Positions 47,771 through 59,708 of a stretch of DNA of 64,000 nucleotides are shown piece after piece. The stretch is from NCBI GenBank assembly GCA_964017185.1, contig OZ024869.1:52602761-52666760 (forward strand). Reading direction: 5' to 3'. The stretch's first letter is position 1. The number at the start of each line of letters is the position of its first letter. This stretch comes from Rugalucina vietnamica (taxonomy: Eukaryota > Mollusca > Bivalvia > Lucinida > Lucinidae). The position numbers and the translations under genes are program-made. Below the pieces are notes generated by a model, which was given only the letters and a program-made list of their open reading frames with translations, was not told where the DNA came from and did not search any database.

Positions 47771-47787
47771 AGCACGTTCTAACTGTA

Positions 47788-48042
47788 AATACCGTATTCG
47801 TTCTAATTAGCGCACATGCTCCAATAAGCGCACACCCTGGTCGTTTCTGAAAAACATGCGCATAAGCGACGATTGGAACACTTGTATGACATCACCATTG
47901 ACCATTTAAACAAGGTTATTTCATCAGTCTATAGGTTGTTTACATTCGTAGTGTGCGCTTATTGGAACGATATTTTGTTACCCGAACTTTAAGATATTTT
48001 GAAAAGTTAAGCGCACTGTGCGCAAATTAGAACGAATACGGT
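47788..48042. mobile_element. Nested MITE with TACCGTATTCGTTCTAATT ends
   Basis: TACCGTATTCGTTCTAATT and AATTAGAACGAATACGGTA are perfect 19-bp inverted ends. Subterminal TCCAATAAGCGCAC and GCGCTTATTGGAA also pair. TA flanks suggest mariner type. Confidence 0.9.
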
Positions 48043-48937
48043 ATATTAATCAGTCGTATATATTATCCTCAACACCGCTAGCAGTCGGTCGTTCTATTTC
48101 TCCTTCTGTGAAATAGCACAAGTGCAGCCTGTGCACCAAGTAAGGCATGATGCCATTGAAGGAGAGCAAGGACGTAGAGAAGACGTAGTAGAAGCGTAGC
48201 GAGGTCTTGATGGTCTGCAACAAATTTGCATCGCGTTTTACACTAGCTAGCGTTTTACACTTGTCGGTCTAGCACTTTAATTTCCCAACAAGAAAGGGTC
48301 GAAGATGATGCGGAATATGAAATTACCGGGTCGAAGATGACACGGAATATGAAATTACCTTGATCAAAAATAGCTCTAGAGTGTTTATAATCGGAAATTA
48401 ATGCAATAAGTTTTGATTGCCCGATGACTCACAAAATTCGCCCCGTTGTCTCACACAACTTGCCCGATGCCTCACATTATGTAAATGCACCTAGCATTAA
48501 ATCCCTTTGCAATGCTTGGCGAGATTTTATTTTTTGTGGGAATTTTCCAGTATACTATTATTCATTTGCAAATACCAACGTGACCTTCTTGGTCCATTTC
48601 TTTTACTAGAAAATCAAACGAAAATGTGTTTTCGTGACCTTGAAAGGCATGCCCTCTAAAATGGGGCGCACAGTCACGCGTTTCTTGGAATATTTATTTA
48701 CAAACTGTTTACATAATAAAGAACAATAATGATTTCTACAGCTCCTGCAGCAAACAGAATTTTGACATACAACGTCACCCAGCCATGTCGGAACAAAACA
48801 AAAAGAAAATTAAAACTACGTACCGTGTCGCCATTGTAAATCCCGATGTGTCACCGACACCTCGCCCGGTGGTTCACATTTTTCCGATTAACCCCCGTTG
48901 ATTCACCGTTTTTCTAATACACCGTTTCCATAGGTTG

Positions 48938-48990
48938 AGACATGACCAAAGCTGTTGACTGGGATATAAAGCAACATTTCAAACAAATCT
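48938..48990 (+). repeat. Family E module, 3' half
   Basis: AGACATGACCAAAGCTGTTG and ACTGGGATATAAAGC resume the module broken at 45592. Confidence 0.8.
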
Positions 48991-49850
48991 CAGTAACTGT
49001 TGTCAAAATACTTAAAAAATAATCCCATCCATAATGTTTATACTTGCAGGAATGCAGAAGAGTGTGTCCCTGAGTGTTTGAGTGTCGTCCAAGTGTCCCC
49101 GAGTGTTTGAGTGTCACGATAAAGCAGAGTCTATGATTTCATAGTGTAAAGCCACAGTCTTGGGTAAGGATTTTAGCAAGGTGCATGTAACATATTTAGA
49201 TTTTATTGGTCATTTTTTCAACATTCAAACTGGTTATAGTTTTGGCTGTCTGCAGTGTAAAGAATATTTTACATACATGTGATGAGTTGAAAATGAGCTT
49301 CAGGGAGATTTTTCTGTCATTTCAGGGAGGTTTTTGAAAAATGTATAGAATATATAGGAAAAATCCTGATCCATTTCAGGGAGACTTTGAATTTTGTACG
49401 AAAAATAGGTGTATTTTATAAGAATTTCAATCAATTTTACGGCTCATTTCCTGGAGTCTCCCTGATGATGAGGGAGGTATCACATGTATGATTTTAGTTG
49501 AGGATGTGCACAAGAAGCAAAGACAGATGTCCAAGCTGTCGTAGTTATCCATCTCTGTTATGTGGAGAGTTGCTTCATTTAAATTTTCATTACTTGAATT
49601 TTCAGAATGAGAGAGGTATTATACCAACACTGGATTCTAGAAAAAATCACAAAATTTAGGTTCCATAACATGTTCTGTAAGCTTTATGGTCACCAAAATC
49701 AAGAGAAGAGTATGACATCTGTGAAAGACTCGTTGCATCCCAGGACCCTGAACATCTGGCCAATCTGATAGGTCCTTCTCTAGGTGCTGATTCTGAAGTA
49801 ACGGAAATGATTCAAGTGCAGTCTGGCTACTTTGGCACGAATTAATTATT
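48991..49850. other. Intergenic, short direct repeats only
   Basis: CGAGTGTTTGAGTGTC-type repeats at 49065-49115 and a diffuse CAGGGAG repeat at 49300-49390. No gene. Confidence 0.4.
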
Positions 49851-51230
49851 AGCTCGCCTGCACGAAGTGCACAGAGCTATTGTTGTCACCTCGGTCTTAC
49901 CCGTTTACGTTTATGTGTACGTTTACGTGTACATCCGCGTCACACTTTCGGTTAAAGTTTTTAAAATTGTTATATCTTGATAGTCACTGACCAGAAATCA
50001 TTCATATTTGGAACATTGCTGCATATGAGGGTCCTCTGTGATTTAGTGTGAAGGGACCCGTGGGGTCGTGCCTGGGGGCGGGGCTAGAGGTCAATATCTA
50101 GAACACCTTTGTACAATGCTCAGATGCTGTGTTAGTTTCTCATCAACTGTAAAGCCTAGAACTGTCAAACCTTACATATGACTTCTCCTCGATGTCCCGA
50201 CTCGGCATCCACATTGACCTACTGACCTTGACCTATATTTCATGCTCCAGTGACTTTGTCATTTTTTAAGCCAACCCTTAATATCTCATCAACTATACAG
50301 CCTACAACCATCAAACCTTGCATATGGCTTCTCCTCGATGTCCCGACTTTGCACCCACATTGATCTAGTGACCTTGACCTATATTTCGTGCTCTAGTGAC
50401 TTTGTCATTTTTGAAGCCAACTCTTAATATCTCATCAACTATAAAGCCTACAACCATCAAACCTTGCATATGACTTCTCCTAGATGTCCCGACTCGGCAC
50501 CCACATTCACCTAGTGACCTTGACCTATATTTCGTGCTCTAGTGACTTTGTCATTTTTGAAGCCAACCCTTAATATCTCATCAACTATAAAGCCTACAAC
50601 CATCAAACCTTGCATTTGGCTTCTCCTCGATGTCCCGACTCGGCACCCACATTGACCTACTGACCTTGACCTATATTTCATGCTCCAGTGACTTTGTCAT
50701 TTTTTAAGCCAACCCTTAATATCTCATCAACTATAAAGCCTACAACCATCAAACCTTGCATATGGCTTCTCCTCGATGTCCCGACTTTGCACCCACATTG
50801 ATCTTGTGACCTTGACCTATATTTCGCGCTCCAGTGACTTTTTCATTAAAGTTTTTAGAAGTCTATATCTCTTGAACATGTAGATGGATCAAGTTGATAC
50901 TTTGCATGTTGGTAGATATTGGTCTGAAGTTTTATGCAGTACCATCATGACCCACCCTTGGTGACCTTGAGGTCAAGGTCACAGACTTAGAATTTTTTTG
51001 TTTAAGTTTTTGGTTAAAGTTTTTAGAAGTCTATATCTCTTGAACATGTACATTGATCAAGTTCATACTTTGCATGTTGGTAGATATTGGTCTGAAGTTT
51101 TATACTGTACCATTATGACCCACCCTGGGTGAACTTGAGGTCAAAGTCATGGCCTGGTCATAGATTTTGATAAGTTTAGTGGCAAAGCACAAGTCAGGCG
51201 AGCTACGCTGTCCTGCGACAGCTCTTATTT
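49851..51230. mobile_element. Family D element with 146-bp tandem units
   Basis: Begins AGCTCGCCTGCACG and ends CAGGCGAGCTACGCTGTCCT plus a CTGTCCTGCGACAG hairpin. Five units with exact 146-bp spacing of CTCATCAACT (50139, 50285, 50431, 50577, 50723), then two units of about 168 bp (from 50848 and 51016). Each 146-bp unit has TGACCTTGACCTATATTT. Same plan as family C (AGCTCRCCTG start, hairpin end). Confidence 0.85.
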
Positions 51231-51514
51231 ATAGTGTGCACTTGTTTACTGTTATTGTTTCTTTACAGGAAGAAGACTGGAACTGAGACAGATTATTGAA
51301 GGATGAAGTACAAGTGACATTCACTGCAGTATGGTACAAAAGTCTCCTTTATAACTAACAGACTAATTTTCTCATATGAAAGTCAATACGTCAAGGTCTT
51401 CCTATGGTAAGTATTCTTAGGCATTTATAATGGAGTAATCATATAAATGCAGAAGTTGCACTTTTCCTGAAAGTCCATTCTGAGAGCCAAGAGTCCAGGC
51501 AGACACGAAGTGGG

Positions 51515-51900
51515 CAGTTCAGCTTTTGAGAGCGATGAATTTGCTTTGTTAAACAGGTCGCAAGTTTGATTCTCGTCTTTTTTCCGTTACAGGCCCCTGC
51601 CCATAGAGGCCTAAAGAAATAGATGGGCTGCTTGTGCCTCCAGACAAAGCTTCTAGGCTACTGACTGACCAACTGGTTAACCGCTCAAAAGGTCTGTGCC
51701 TGCCCAGGAAAAGTGGTTAAAGTCAAACCATCCATACCTAGAAGCTTAAGTGGCTTACTTGGATGTATATGTTTGAAGCTCTTTTTGGATGTCATGACAT
51801 CTTAATTTTGGGTAAAAGTCCCATAAAAAGGAGGCAACATCCTGACATAACCATTGCTGTTGACTGGGATGTAAAGCATCAATTCAAACAAATAAACACA
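51515..51900 (+). repeat. Family E SINE-like element, longest copy
   Basis: A decayed tRNA-like head (GTCGCAAGTTTGATTCTCG) and the full E module ending GTTGACTGGGATGTAAAGC with a CAAACAAATAAAC tail. Confidence 0.75.
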
Positions 51901-51905
51901 TTTTT

Positions 51906-54832
51906 AGCTCACCTGAGCCGTCAGGCTCACAAGGTGAGCTTATAGTATACCCATGCTCCGTCCGTCCGTCCGTCCGTCGTCCTTCCGTCGTCCGTCCGTC
52001 CGTCGTCCACCATTTTCAAAGATCTTCTTCTCTGAAACAGCTTGGCCAATCAAAGCCAAATTTTACATGAAGCATCTATGGGAAGGGGGAACCAATGTAT
52101 ATATAAATAATCCAGGTCACATGACCAAGATGGCCGCCATGCCCATATATGGTAAAAACCCTTCAAAAATCTTCTTCTCCGGAACCACTGGACCGATTTC
52201 AACCAAACTTGGCATGAAGCATCGATGACTCAAGTACTACAATGTGTATATAAATCATGACCTTGCGGTGACCTTGACCTATTTTACGGCAAGGTCAACA
52301 TAGGTCGCCTTTGCATTTGAATGGGGAAAATTGTTAAATTGTCATTTAAAGGAAAAATCTTGCAGAAAATGAGCAGTAGGACTGAATATTAATGATTCTG
52401 AAAAAAATTGGGCACCAGGGGCTCATCCGCCCCCACCCCGGGGCAATATACATGTATATTATCATAATATTCAAACATCTTCTTCTCTGAAACGGCTTGG
52501 CCAATCAAAGCCAAATTTTACATGAAGCATCTATGGGAAGGGGGAACCAATGTGTATATAAATAATCCAGGTCACATGACCAAGATGGCCGCCATGCCCA
52601 TATATGGTAAAAACCCTTCAAAAACTCTCTTCTCCGGAACCACTGGACCGATTTCAATGAAACTTGGCATGAAGCATCGATGACTTAAGTACTACAACGT
52701 ATATGTAAATCATGACCTTGTGATGACCTTGACCTGTTTTACGGCAAGGTCAACATAGGTAGCGTATGCATTTTAATGGGTAAAATTGTTAAATTGTCAT
52801 TTAAAGGAAAAAACTTGCAAAAAATGAGCAGTAGGACTGAATTTTAATGATTCTGAAAAAAAAAAAAATTGGGCCCCAGGGCCTCATCTCTCCCACATCG
52901 GGGCAATATATAGAGGATATTCAAGTTTTTGGAGTGAATATGACTTTTATTTCATTGAGTGAAGTGAAAAAATTTTATATTTCATGAGTGCCGAAGGCAC
53001 GAATGAAATATATAATTTTTCACTTCACGAGATGAAATAAAAGTCATATTCACGACAAAAACTTGAATTTTCTTTTTATTATATTGCATGTAGTCATTGT
53101 CACGTTGCGCGCTAAAGTATATGACGTCAAAATCTTAAATGACGTCATTACGTCACGTCATTACGTCGCTATTGTGTGTAAACGTTCATTGCGTCAACAA
53201 TAGCATAGATTATAAAATTTAGTTATGTATAAATTAGAAATGAAATCGTAGAATCGTAATTTGCGTATTCCCAAATCTTATATTTTCACATGTGAAAATA
53301 TAACTTTTTTATATTTTCACATGTGAAAATATAACTTTTTCAAATATTGGTTATATTTAATACATATTTCTCTATATTTCATCACTTGCCATATAATAAA
53401 CATGAATATTACCATAATATTCAAACATCTTCCTCTCTGAAACCGCTTGGCCAATCAAAGCCAAATTTTAAACGAATCATCTGTAGGAAAGGGGAAATAG
53501 TGTATATGTAAATACTCGAGGTCACATGACCAAGATGGCTGCCATGCCCATATGTGGTAAAAACTATTAAAAATCTTCTCCCCCTGAACTGGTGGACCGA
53601 TTTGAAGGGGCCTGAGGCCTGAAAAGTGGTAGATGCAAACAACTAATGGAGTAGATGAAGGTATGTGATTAATATAGGTCAAGGTCATCTCTTGACCTTG
53701 GCCAGTCTGTTGTCCATACACACTTTTCAAAGATCTTCTTCTCTGAAACTGCGCGGCCAATCAAAGTGAAATTTTATGTGGAGCATCCATGGGTAGGGGA
53801 GACGGAAGTTTGATCGCGAAATCCAGGTCACATGACCAAGATGGCCGCCACGCCCATATATGGTAAAAACCACTAAAAAATCTTCCTCTCCAGAACCGGT
53901 GGGCCGATTTCCACGAATCTTGGTATGTAGCATCAAGGACCTCAGCCCATCATAGTTTGATAAAATGATGACCCTTGGATGACCTTGACCTATTTTACGG
54001 CAAGGTCAAATTTGGAAACATAGGGTTTTACATAGGAAGAAGTGAAAACTATGGATTTTTTGAAAACTATTGCAGCCTGAGGCCTGAAAAGTGATAGATG
54101 CAAACAACTAATGGAGTAGATGAAGGTTTGTGATTAATATAGGTCAAGGTCATCTCTTGACCTTGGCCAGTCTGTTGTCCATACACACTTTTCAAAGATC
54201 TTCTCTGAAACTGCTTGGCAAATCAAAGTGAAATTTTATGTGGAGCATCCATGGGTAGGGGAGACGAAATTTTTATAGCGAAATCCAGGTCACATGACCA
54301 AGATGGCCGCCACGCCCATATATGGTAAAAACCACTCAAAAATCTTCTTCTCCAGAACCGGCAGGCCAATTTTCACGAAACTTGGTATGTAGCATTTGGG
54401 ACTCCAGCCCATCATAGTTTGTTGAAATGATGACCCTATGATGACCTTGACCTATTTTACGGCAAGGTCAATTTTGGAAACATAGGCTTTTACATGGGAA
54501 AAGGCGAAAACAAACTGTTGCAGCCTGAGACCTGAAAGTTGCTAGATGCAGACAACTAATGGATTCAATGAAGGTAAGTAATTAATGAAGGCCAAGGTCA
54601 TGTCTTGACCTTGGCCCAAGGTCATTTAAATATCAAAATTAAAATTATGGTTTTCTCAGAAATCACTGGGTTTGGAAACTATTGCAGCCTGAGACCTGAA
54701 ACTTTGCAGATGCAGACAACTTATGAAGTCAATAAAGGTGTGTGAGTATTCAAGGTCAAGGTCATTTCATTATGACTTAATACTCCAAGATCAGGCTTCA
54801 GGTGAGCGTTCTCAGGACCAATGGTCCTCTGG
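51906..54832 (+). repeat. Family C composite element, longest copy
   Basis: Begins AGCTCACCTGAGCC with a GTCC run (51960-52008), holds about six units with CAAGATGGCCGCCATGCCC or CACGCCC, and ends CAGGTGAGCG plus GGACCAATGGTCC. The unit series is interrupted by an insertion at about 52911-53400. Confidence 0.8.
52911..53400. mobile_element. Foldback insertion inside family C
   Basis: ATTCAAGTTTTT...TGAATATGACTTTTATTTCA pairs with TGAAATAAAAGTCATATTCA...AAAACTTGAAT over 52919-53072, with GTGCCGAAGGCAC at the apex. Also contains repeated GACGTCATTACGTCA and TATTTTCACATGTGAAAATA palindromes. Confidence 0.75.
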
Positions 54833-54835
54833 TTT

Positions 54836-55224
54836 CATATATAACAGTAGCTGTTGGTAGGACAGTAAGCTCAGCATTAAATTAAAATGCATCAACAAAA
54901 TTTAGCCAAATTTGTGGTGTACATTCCTCCTTCAGCCAGGGTAAATAATAATACAACATTTTAATGTTATTTGTCATTCCAATTAAAACTAAGTTCAAAG
55001 ATTCAAAATGGAAATTTGGTCAGTTTAAATAACCAATTACTGTGATGGTTTTTGAAACATTTAAGCTTCAGGCAAAGGGTATTTTAACAAGCTTTAATTG
55101 TCAACAAAGGTTGTTTACTTTTGAGATTCACAGTTATTTCAGAAATATCAAATGGGTTTATAACAGCCAACGAAAAAGCTGCTTTAAACTCATTTAAGCC
55201 TGGTGGCCCTATTATGTGACATAG
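54836..55224. other. Intergenic, nothing recognised
   Basis: No feature supported. Confidence 0.35.
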
Positions 55225-55291
55225 GCAAACCGAATAGCCCCAGATGGGACGCCGCAGAATGCGGCGTCCCATCTGGGGCTATTCTGTTTGC
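55225..55291. repeat. 67-nt near-perfect hairpin
   Basis: GAATAGCCCCAGATGGGACG and CGTCCCATCTGGGGCTATTC are complementary, extended to GCAAAC/GTTTGC outside and GCCGC/GCGGC inside, with a loop of about 5 nt. Confidence 0.9.
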
Positions 55292-55570
55292 TTAGAGGAA
55301 TTTCATTGAAGAAAGGATTGAAAATGAAAATTCAAAATCTCCTGATGCCCCTGAAGATGAAAGTGGATTCACCCAAATGATAATAATTGGAAAATTTATT
55401 TGTCAAAAATGGGTTAATGATCTTTGATAGAAGACCATATTGACTTGAGTTTCAAACCAGCTTCAATATACAAATCTCTTTGCTTTTTTAAGCAAACTAC
55501 GTTATCAGAAGGCGGCTAAAAGCTTGAAATTGGCATTTAGTTTGTAGTCCTTGTAGTATTCATTTAGCAT

Positions 55571-55827
55571 AAGGGAGCGACCATTTGATTTTTAGGTGTG
55601 GGGGCGGGGGGGGGGGGGGGGGGGGGGGTCTGGAAGATTAAAAAAAAAAAAATTCCAGGACCGCATTTTGCCCGATGAAAAATATATAGGACAGGGTAAA
55701 TTCTATTGTAGGTATCATATTACATACAAATAAAAAGACAGGACCGCGTCACAAGTGAAAAAATATCCAGGCCTGAAAAAATCTTATAGCCCCCCCCCCC
55801 CTCCCCCTATAAAAATCAAACCTTTAA
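55571..55827. mobile_element. MITE with inverted CATTTGATTTTTA ends and G/C runs
   Basis: TTTGATTTTTAGGTGTGGGG at the left and CCCCTATAAAAATCAAA at the right, each with long G or C runs (G at 55601-55628, C at 55788-55801). Confidence 0.65.
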
Positions 55828-56304
55828 ACAAAAATCATGATTGAAAAGAAATGATCATTAACTGGTTACGTGGAGCTTATCTGTGTCTTTGGGCTTGAAG
55901 ATAACAGTTTTTTACCTGTGACTGCTCAGTTGATGTAAAAATGTTATTTGAAAGATCTTGTTTTGGAAATCCGTAAGTATTATATAAAAAAAAAAAAAAA
56001 TAAAAAAATGATATGTTTCAAGTCAAGCCGCAAGTCATCTTGGACTCATGGGCACACCTGTCAAACTGTACATTATGACAACCAGCGGCTCTGTTCAGCA
56101 CCATTATTACTGTCTTTACCTAATCCGGTCAATGAACTTCTTCTGTTATTGTATCCTGTTTAAGAAGCTGACATCATCTGACCACCCACACTTCTGTTGA
56201 ACTCACACTGGTTATCCAGAGACAGCCTGTGCACAACATATGCGGATAAAATCAATACAAGACAGTAGTAGTCAAACACTTGTCTGGGAACAACTTTCCA
56301 TGGA
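55828..56304. other. Intergenic, nothing recognised
   Basis: A run of A at 55986 makes a short spurious frame. No gene. Confidence 0.35.
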
Positions 56305-56502
56305 TCATTGAGATTTTTGCCTTTGCGAAAACAAAGGCGCAGATCAGCTTCGCAGTTACTGCGAAGCTGATCTTACTGCGAAGCTGATCAGCATCTTTGT
56401 TTTCGCTACACGGATAGTACAAACCCTCTTCTTCTTAAATCCGAAATTTCAAGCTTCTAGCCATCTTCTATAGCTGCACAGACCTTGTCGGAAACCCCAA
56501 CA
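56305..56502. repeat. Family A element with duplicated hairpin arm
   Basis: ACTGCGAAGCTGATC appears twice in the right arm (56358-56390). The left TIR is missing. Confidence 0.8.
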
Positions 56503-56770
56503 TTTAATAACGCATATTATTGCATAAATACCCGTGTCACACGATATAAACAGCCATATATTAATATAGCAATTCTCGTGCGCACATGCTGTTAATGCAT
56601 AGCTTCTATTTGTGCTCATTACCGGGCGCCACGCAAAACACGTGCTAATAATGAGTCTACCCAGAAAAAGCATAAGGATGAAAACTTTTACGCGTATGAA
56701 AATGTGATGAGGCTGTAAAATGTAGTGCACCATTATTTCTTTCGTTTGAGCATAATTTATGCAATAATTG

Positions 56771-56879
56771 CGATCAAAAAATGATTTTGTCATTCATTAA
56801 CATTCGCTGTGCCCTTGGTTTTCAACACTCCCCTCGGGACCTAGCGAATGTTAATGAATGGAAAATCATATTTGATCCC
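56771..56879. repeat. ~109-nt inverted repeat
   Basis: GATCAAAAAATGATTTTG with CATTCATTAACATTCGC pairs with GCGAATGTTAATGAATG and AAAATCATATTTGATC around a loop of about 40 nt. Confidence 0.8.
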
Positions 56880-57039
56880 AATATTGTTTTTTTCTGCATT
56901 GGTTTTTCCCAGTCACGTTGGTTGTCTCTGGATAACCATTGTGTTGTTTGCCATGTTTGGTTCCGGTGGTGGCCGGCTACTCCTTTTAAGGGTGCGTCTT
57001 TATCACTACAGGAAGACTTCTGAGTTTTTTGACCGGGGA

Positions 57040-57175
57040 CTTGAGCAAACAGCCATTAGAAAAACAACTGCCAGGAACAACAACCAGGAACATGCGGGGG
57101 ATTGAGCAAACAGCCATTAAAAAAGTAGGAAAAGGTAAATGACTGCCAGGAGCAATAACCAGGAACAACAAGCAG
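57040..57175. repeat. Direct duplication of ~65 bp
   Basis: TTGAGCAAACAGCCATTA, ACTGCCAGGA and CAACCAGGAAC occur at 57040 and again at 57104 in the same order. Confidence 0.8.
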
Positions 57176-57208
57176 GGACAAAGTCCTTAGGAAGAGCCAT
57201 CCCATACA

Positions 57209-57429
57209 TATGAGCGGCTACACGTCTTGAGGTTTAGGACCAGGTCTGACACAAACTGAACTGAAGATGGTTAGAAGCTTGAAATTTACGATCCGAGAAG
57301 AGGGACTGTACTATCTGTGTAGCGAAAACAAAGGTGCTGATCAGCTGTGCAGTTACTGCACAGTTTATCTGTGTCTTTGTTTTCGCATGGGTGCAAATCT
57401 ATTTTTTTTTTCATGACACAGCTCATATA
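57209..57429. repeat. Family A foldback element, TGTGC hairpin subtype
   Basis: Begins ATGAGCGGCTACACG and ends ATGACACAGCTCATAT. The hairpin reads GATCAGCTGTGCAG and CTGCACAGTTTATC. Confidence 0.8.
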
Positions 57430-57699
57430 TAAATAAGATAGGAAAAGACATTTTTACAAAATCAAGTGATCATATGTTAAACCAAATGAACAGCTCTTTC
57501 CAAGAAGATGACCACTAGTACAGAAAGTCCTAAAATAAGCAATATAGGATACCACAAATGAAGCACTGCCTTGGAATGGTAGAAAACCCACATGCATAAG
57601 CTGTGGAGCACGGTCACGGTCCTAGTGTTAAAATATCAGAAAACCAGATTCAGAGAGGTCCTTGTTTGTGTCCTTGGGGAAGACACATTTACTACTAGT

Positions 57700-57925
57700 C
57701 AGGTGGCAGATTTTGAGGTGGTTGGGCGGGGGGGGGGGGGGGGGGGGGGGGGGGTTGCTGGTTCAAGCCAACACCCTCTAGGACCAAATAATTTCATTTT
57801 CTTGGTAAATTCAGGAAAAATCAAGTAAAATGGAGAAATTGAAACCCCTTTGGTAACTTTGAATCCCCCTACAGAAATCCCAGGATCTGTGCCTTTGGTG
57901 AAGAACCCAGAAAGCATTGACTTTA
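57700..57925. repeat. Degenerate MITE with G run
   Basis: G run 57728-57754, then GTTGCTGGTTCAAGCCAACA, CTAGGACCAAATAATTTCAT and GAATCCCCCTACAGAAATCC, similar in plan to 21481-21646. SINE-like ends are lacking. Confidence 0.5.
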
Positions 57926-58109
57926 TCCCAGCATGATGGAAAATTGTTGGCTTAAAACTCAGCTAACAAACAAACAATTTAATGATATACCAATGTTTAC
58001 CAATTTATCTTAAGATAACCATATTTATGTCCCCTTTACGTTGGTAGGTTTGTCCCACAGTTGCTACTGTGTCATTTTTGTTGTCAAAGTCACCTTGTCC
58101 TGACTTTAC

Positions 58110-58319
58110 TATAGCTGCGAAGTGAGAAAACCTGTCTTCAGGATTTCCAAACAGGTCTGACCCAAATCAGTTTGTGTAGTCATAGAAAAGGGCTAGAAAC
58201 TAGAAATTTCTGATTTGACAAGAAGAGAGATTGTACTATCTGTGTAGCATCTGCACAACTGACCTGCATCTTTAATTTCACTTTTGCAGCAAGCCGGTGC
58301 TTTCATGATGCTGCTCACT
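58110..58319. repeat. Family A element, degenerate
   Basis: GAAGTGAGAAAACCTGTCTT, AACAGGTCTGACCCAAATCA and TTTCATGATGCTGCTCA remain; the hairpin is shortened. Confidence 0.7.
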
Positions 58320-58442
58320 TCTGAGGCGTGCTATTGATTAGAAATGGACTTTAGTAATGGAACTCTGACATTGAATGTCACACAAAATTGATCATTTTAA
58401 GCCAAAGAAATATTAGCTTCTTAAAGCTTTTGGTTTCATATG

Positions 58443-58625
58443 CCTGTTTGCATGTTCTGGATACATTTCTACAGCATTACTACGTTTGCACCAGTCATTT
58501 GTTTCCCTGCCCCTTCCCCTGTTTGCATGTTTTGGATTCATTTCTACAGCATTACTATGTTTGCACCAGTCATTTGTTTCCACGCCCCTTCCCCTGTTTG
58601 CATGTTTTGGATACATTTCCACAGC
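58443..58625. repeat. 75-bp tandem repeat, about 2.5 copies
   Basis: CCTGTTTGCATGTT starts units at 58443, 58518 and 58593. CACCAGTCATTTGTTTCC within the unit recurs at about 62595, beyond the nested elements. Confidence 0.9.
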
Positions 58626-59708
58626 ATGCCTATATATACTGAACAAAAGTGAAAACGCTACACTTGTGTTCTAACTTGAATTTCTTTCTTTTTTAGCTCA
58701 CCTGAGCCGTTAGGCTCACAAGGTGAGCTTATAGGATGGCCATGATCTGTCTTCCGTCCGTCCGTCGTCCGTCCGTCCACAATTTCAAAGATCTTCTCTG
58801 AAACCGCTTGGCCAATCAAAGCCAAATTTTATATGAAGCATTAATAGGAAGGGGGAACCAATGTGTATATAAGAAATCCAGGTCACATGACCATGATGGC
58901 GGCCATGCCCATATATGGTAAAAACCCTTCAAAAATCTTCTTCTCCAGAACCGGTAGACCGATTTCAACGAAACTTGGCATGAAGCATAAATGGCTCAAG
59001 CACTACAATGTATATATAAATCATGACCCTGTGATGACCTTGACCTATTTTACGGCAAGGTCAACATAGGTCGCCAATGCATTTGAATGGGGAAAACTTT
59101 TAAAATGTCATTTGAAGTGAAAGTCTTGCAGGAAATGGGCAGTAGGACTGAATATTAATGATTCTGAAAAAAATTGGACCCCAGGGGCTCATGTGCCCCC
59201 ACCCCGGGGCAATATACATGTATATTTCCATTATATTCAAACGTCTTCTCCTCTGAAACCGCTTGGCCAATCAAAGCCAAATTTTATGTGAAGCATCTAT
59301 AGAATGGAGGAATCAATGTGTATATAAATAATCTAGGTCACTTGACAAAGATGGCCGCCATGCCCATATATGGTAAAAACCCATCAAAAATCTTCTTCTC
59401 TGAAACCAGTAGACTGATTTCAAGGAAACTTGGCATGAAGCATCGATGGCTAAAGTACTCCAATGTATATATAAATCATGACCCTGTGATGACCTTGACC
59501 AAGTTTATGGCAAGGTCAACATGGGTTGCCTATGCATTTGAATTGGGAAAACTGTTAAAATGTCATTTGAAGGGAAAAGCCAGCAGGAAATTGGCAAATG
59601 GACAGAATATTGAAGATTCTGAATAAAGAAAATGGCCCAAGGGCTTCATCTGCCCCTGCACTGGAGTTAAATACCATAATATTCAAACATGTTTATTGGT
59701 ATATGCAG

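Larger units (their letters stand above)
45593..48937. mobile_element. 3.35-kb element with ~100-bp near-perfect TIRs and 5-bp TSD
   Basis: Left end CAACCTATGGAAACGGTGTA is matched by its complement at 48918-48937. The inverted arms run about 102 bp with about two differences, then continue as weaker pairing (GTGCGCCCCATTTTA at about 45859 against its complement near 48659). AGACA flanks both sides (45588-45592, 48938-48942). No transposase frame inside; it carries a SINE, a CGTCC-rich tract and a nested MITE. A non-autonomous element of unknown superfamily. Confidence 0.85.

Noticed and set aside
56781..57105. Overlapping 80-85 codon frames
   Set aside because: They run through an inverted repeat and a direct duplication; no domain recognised.
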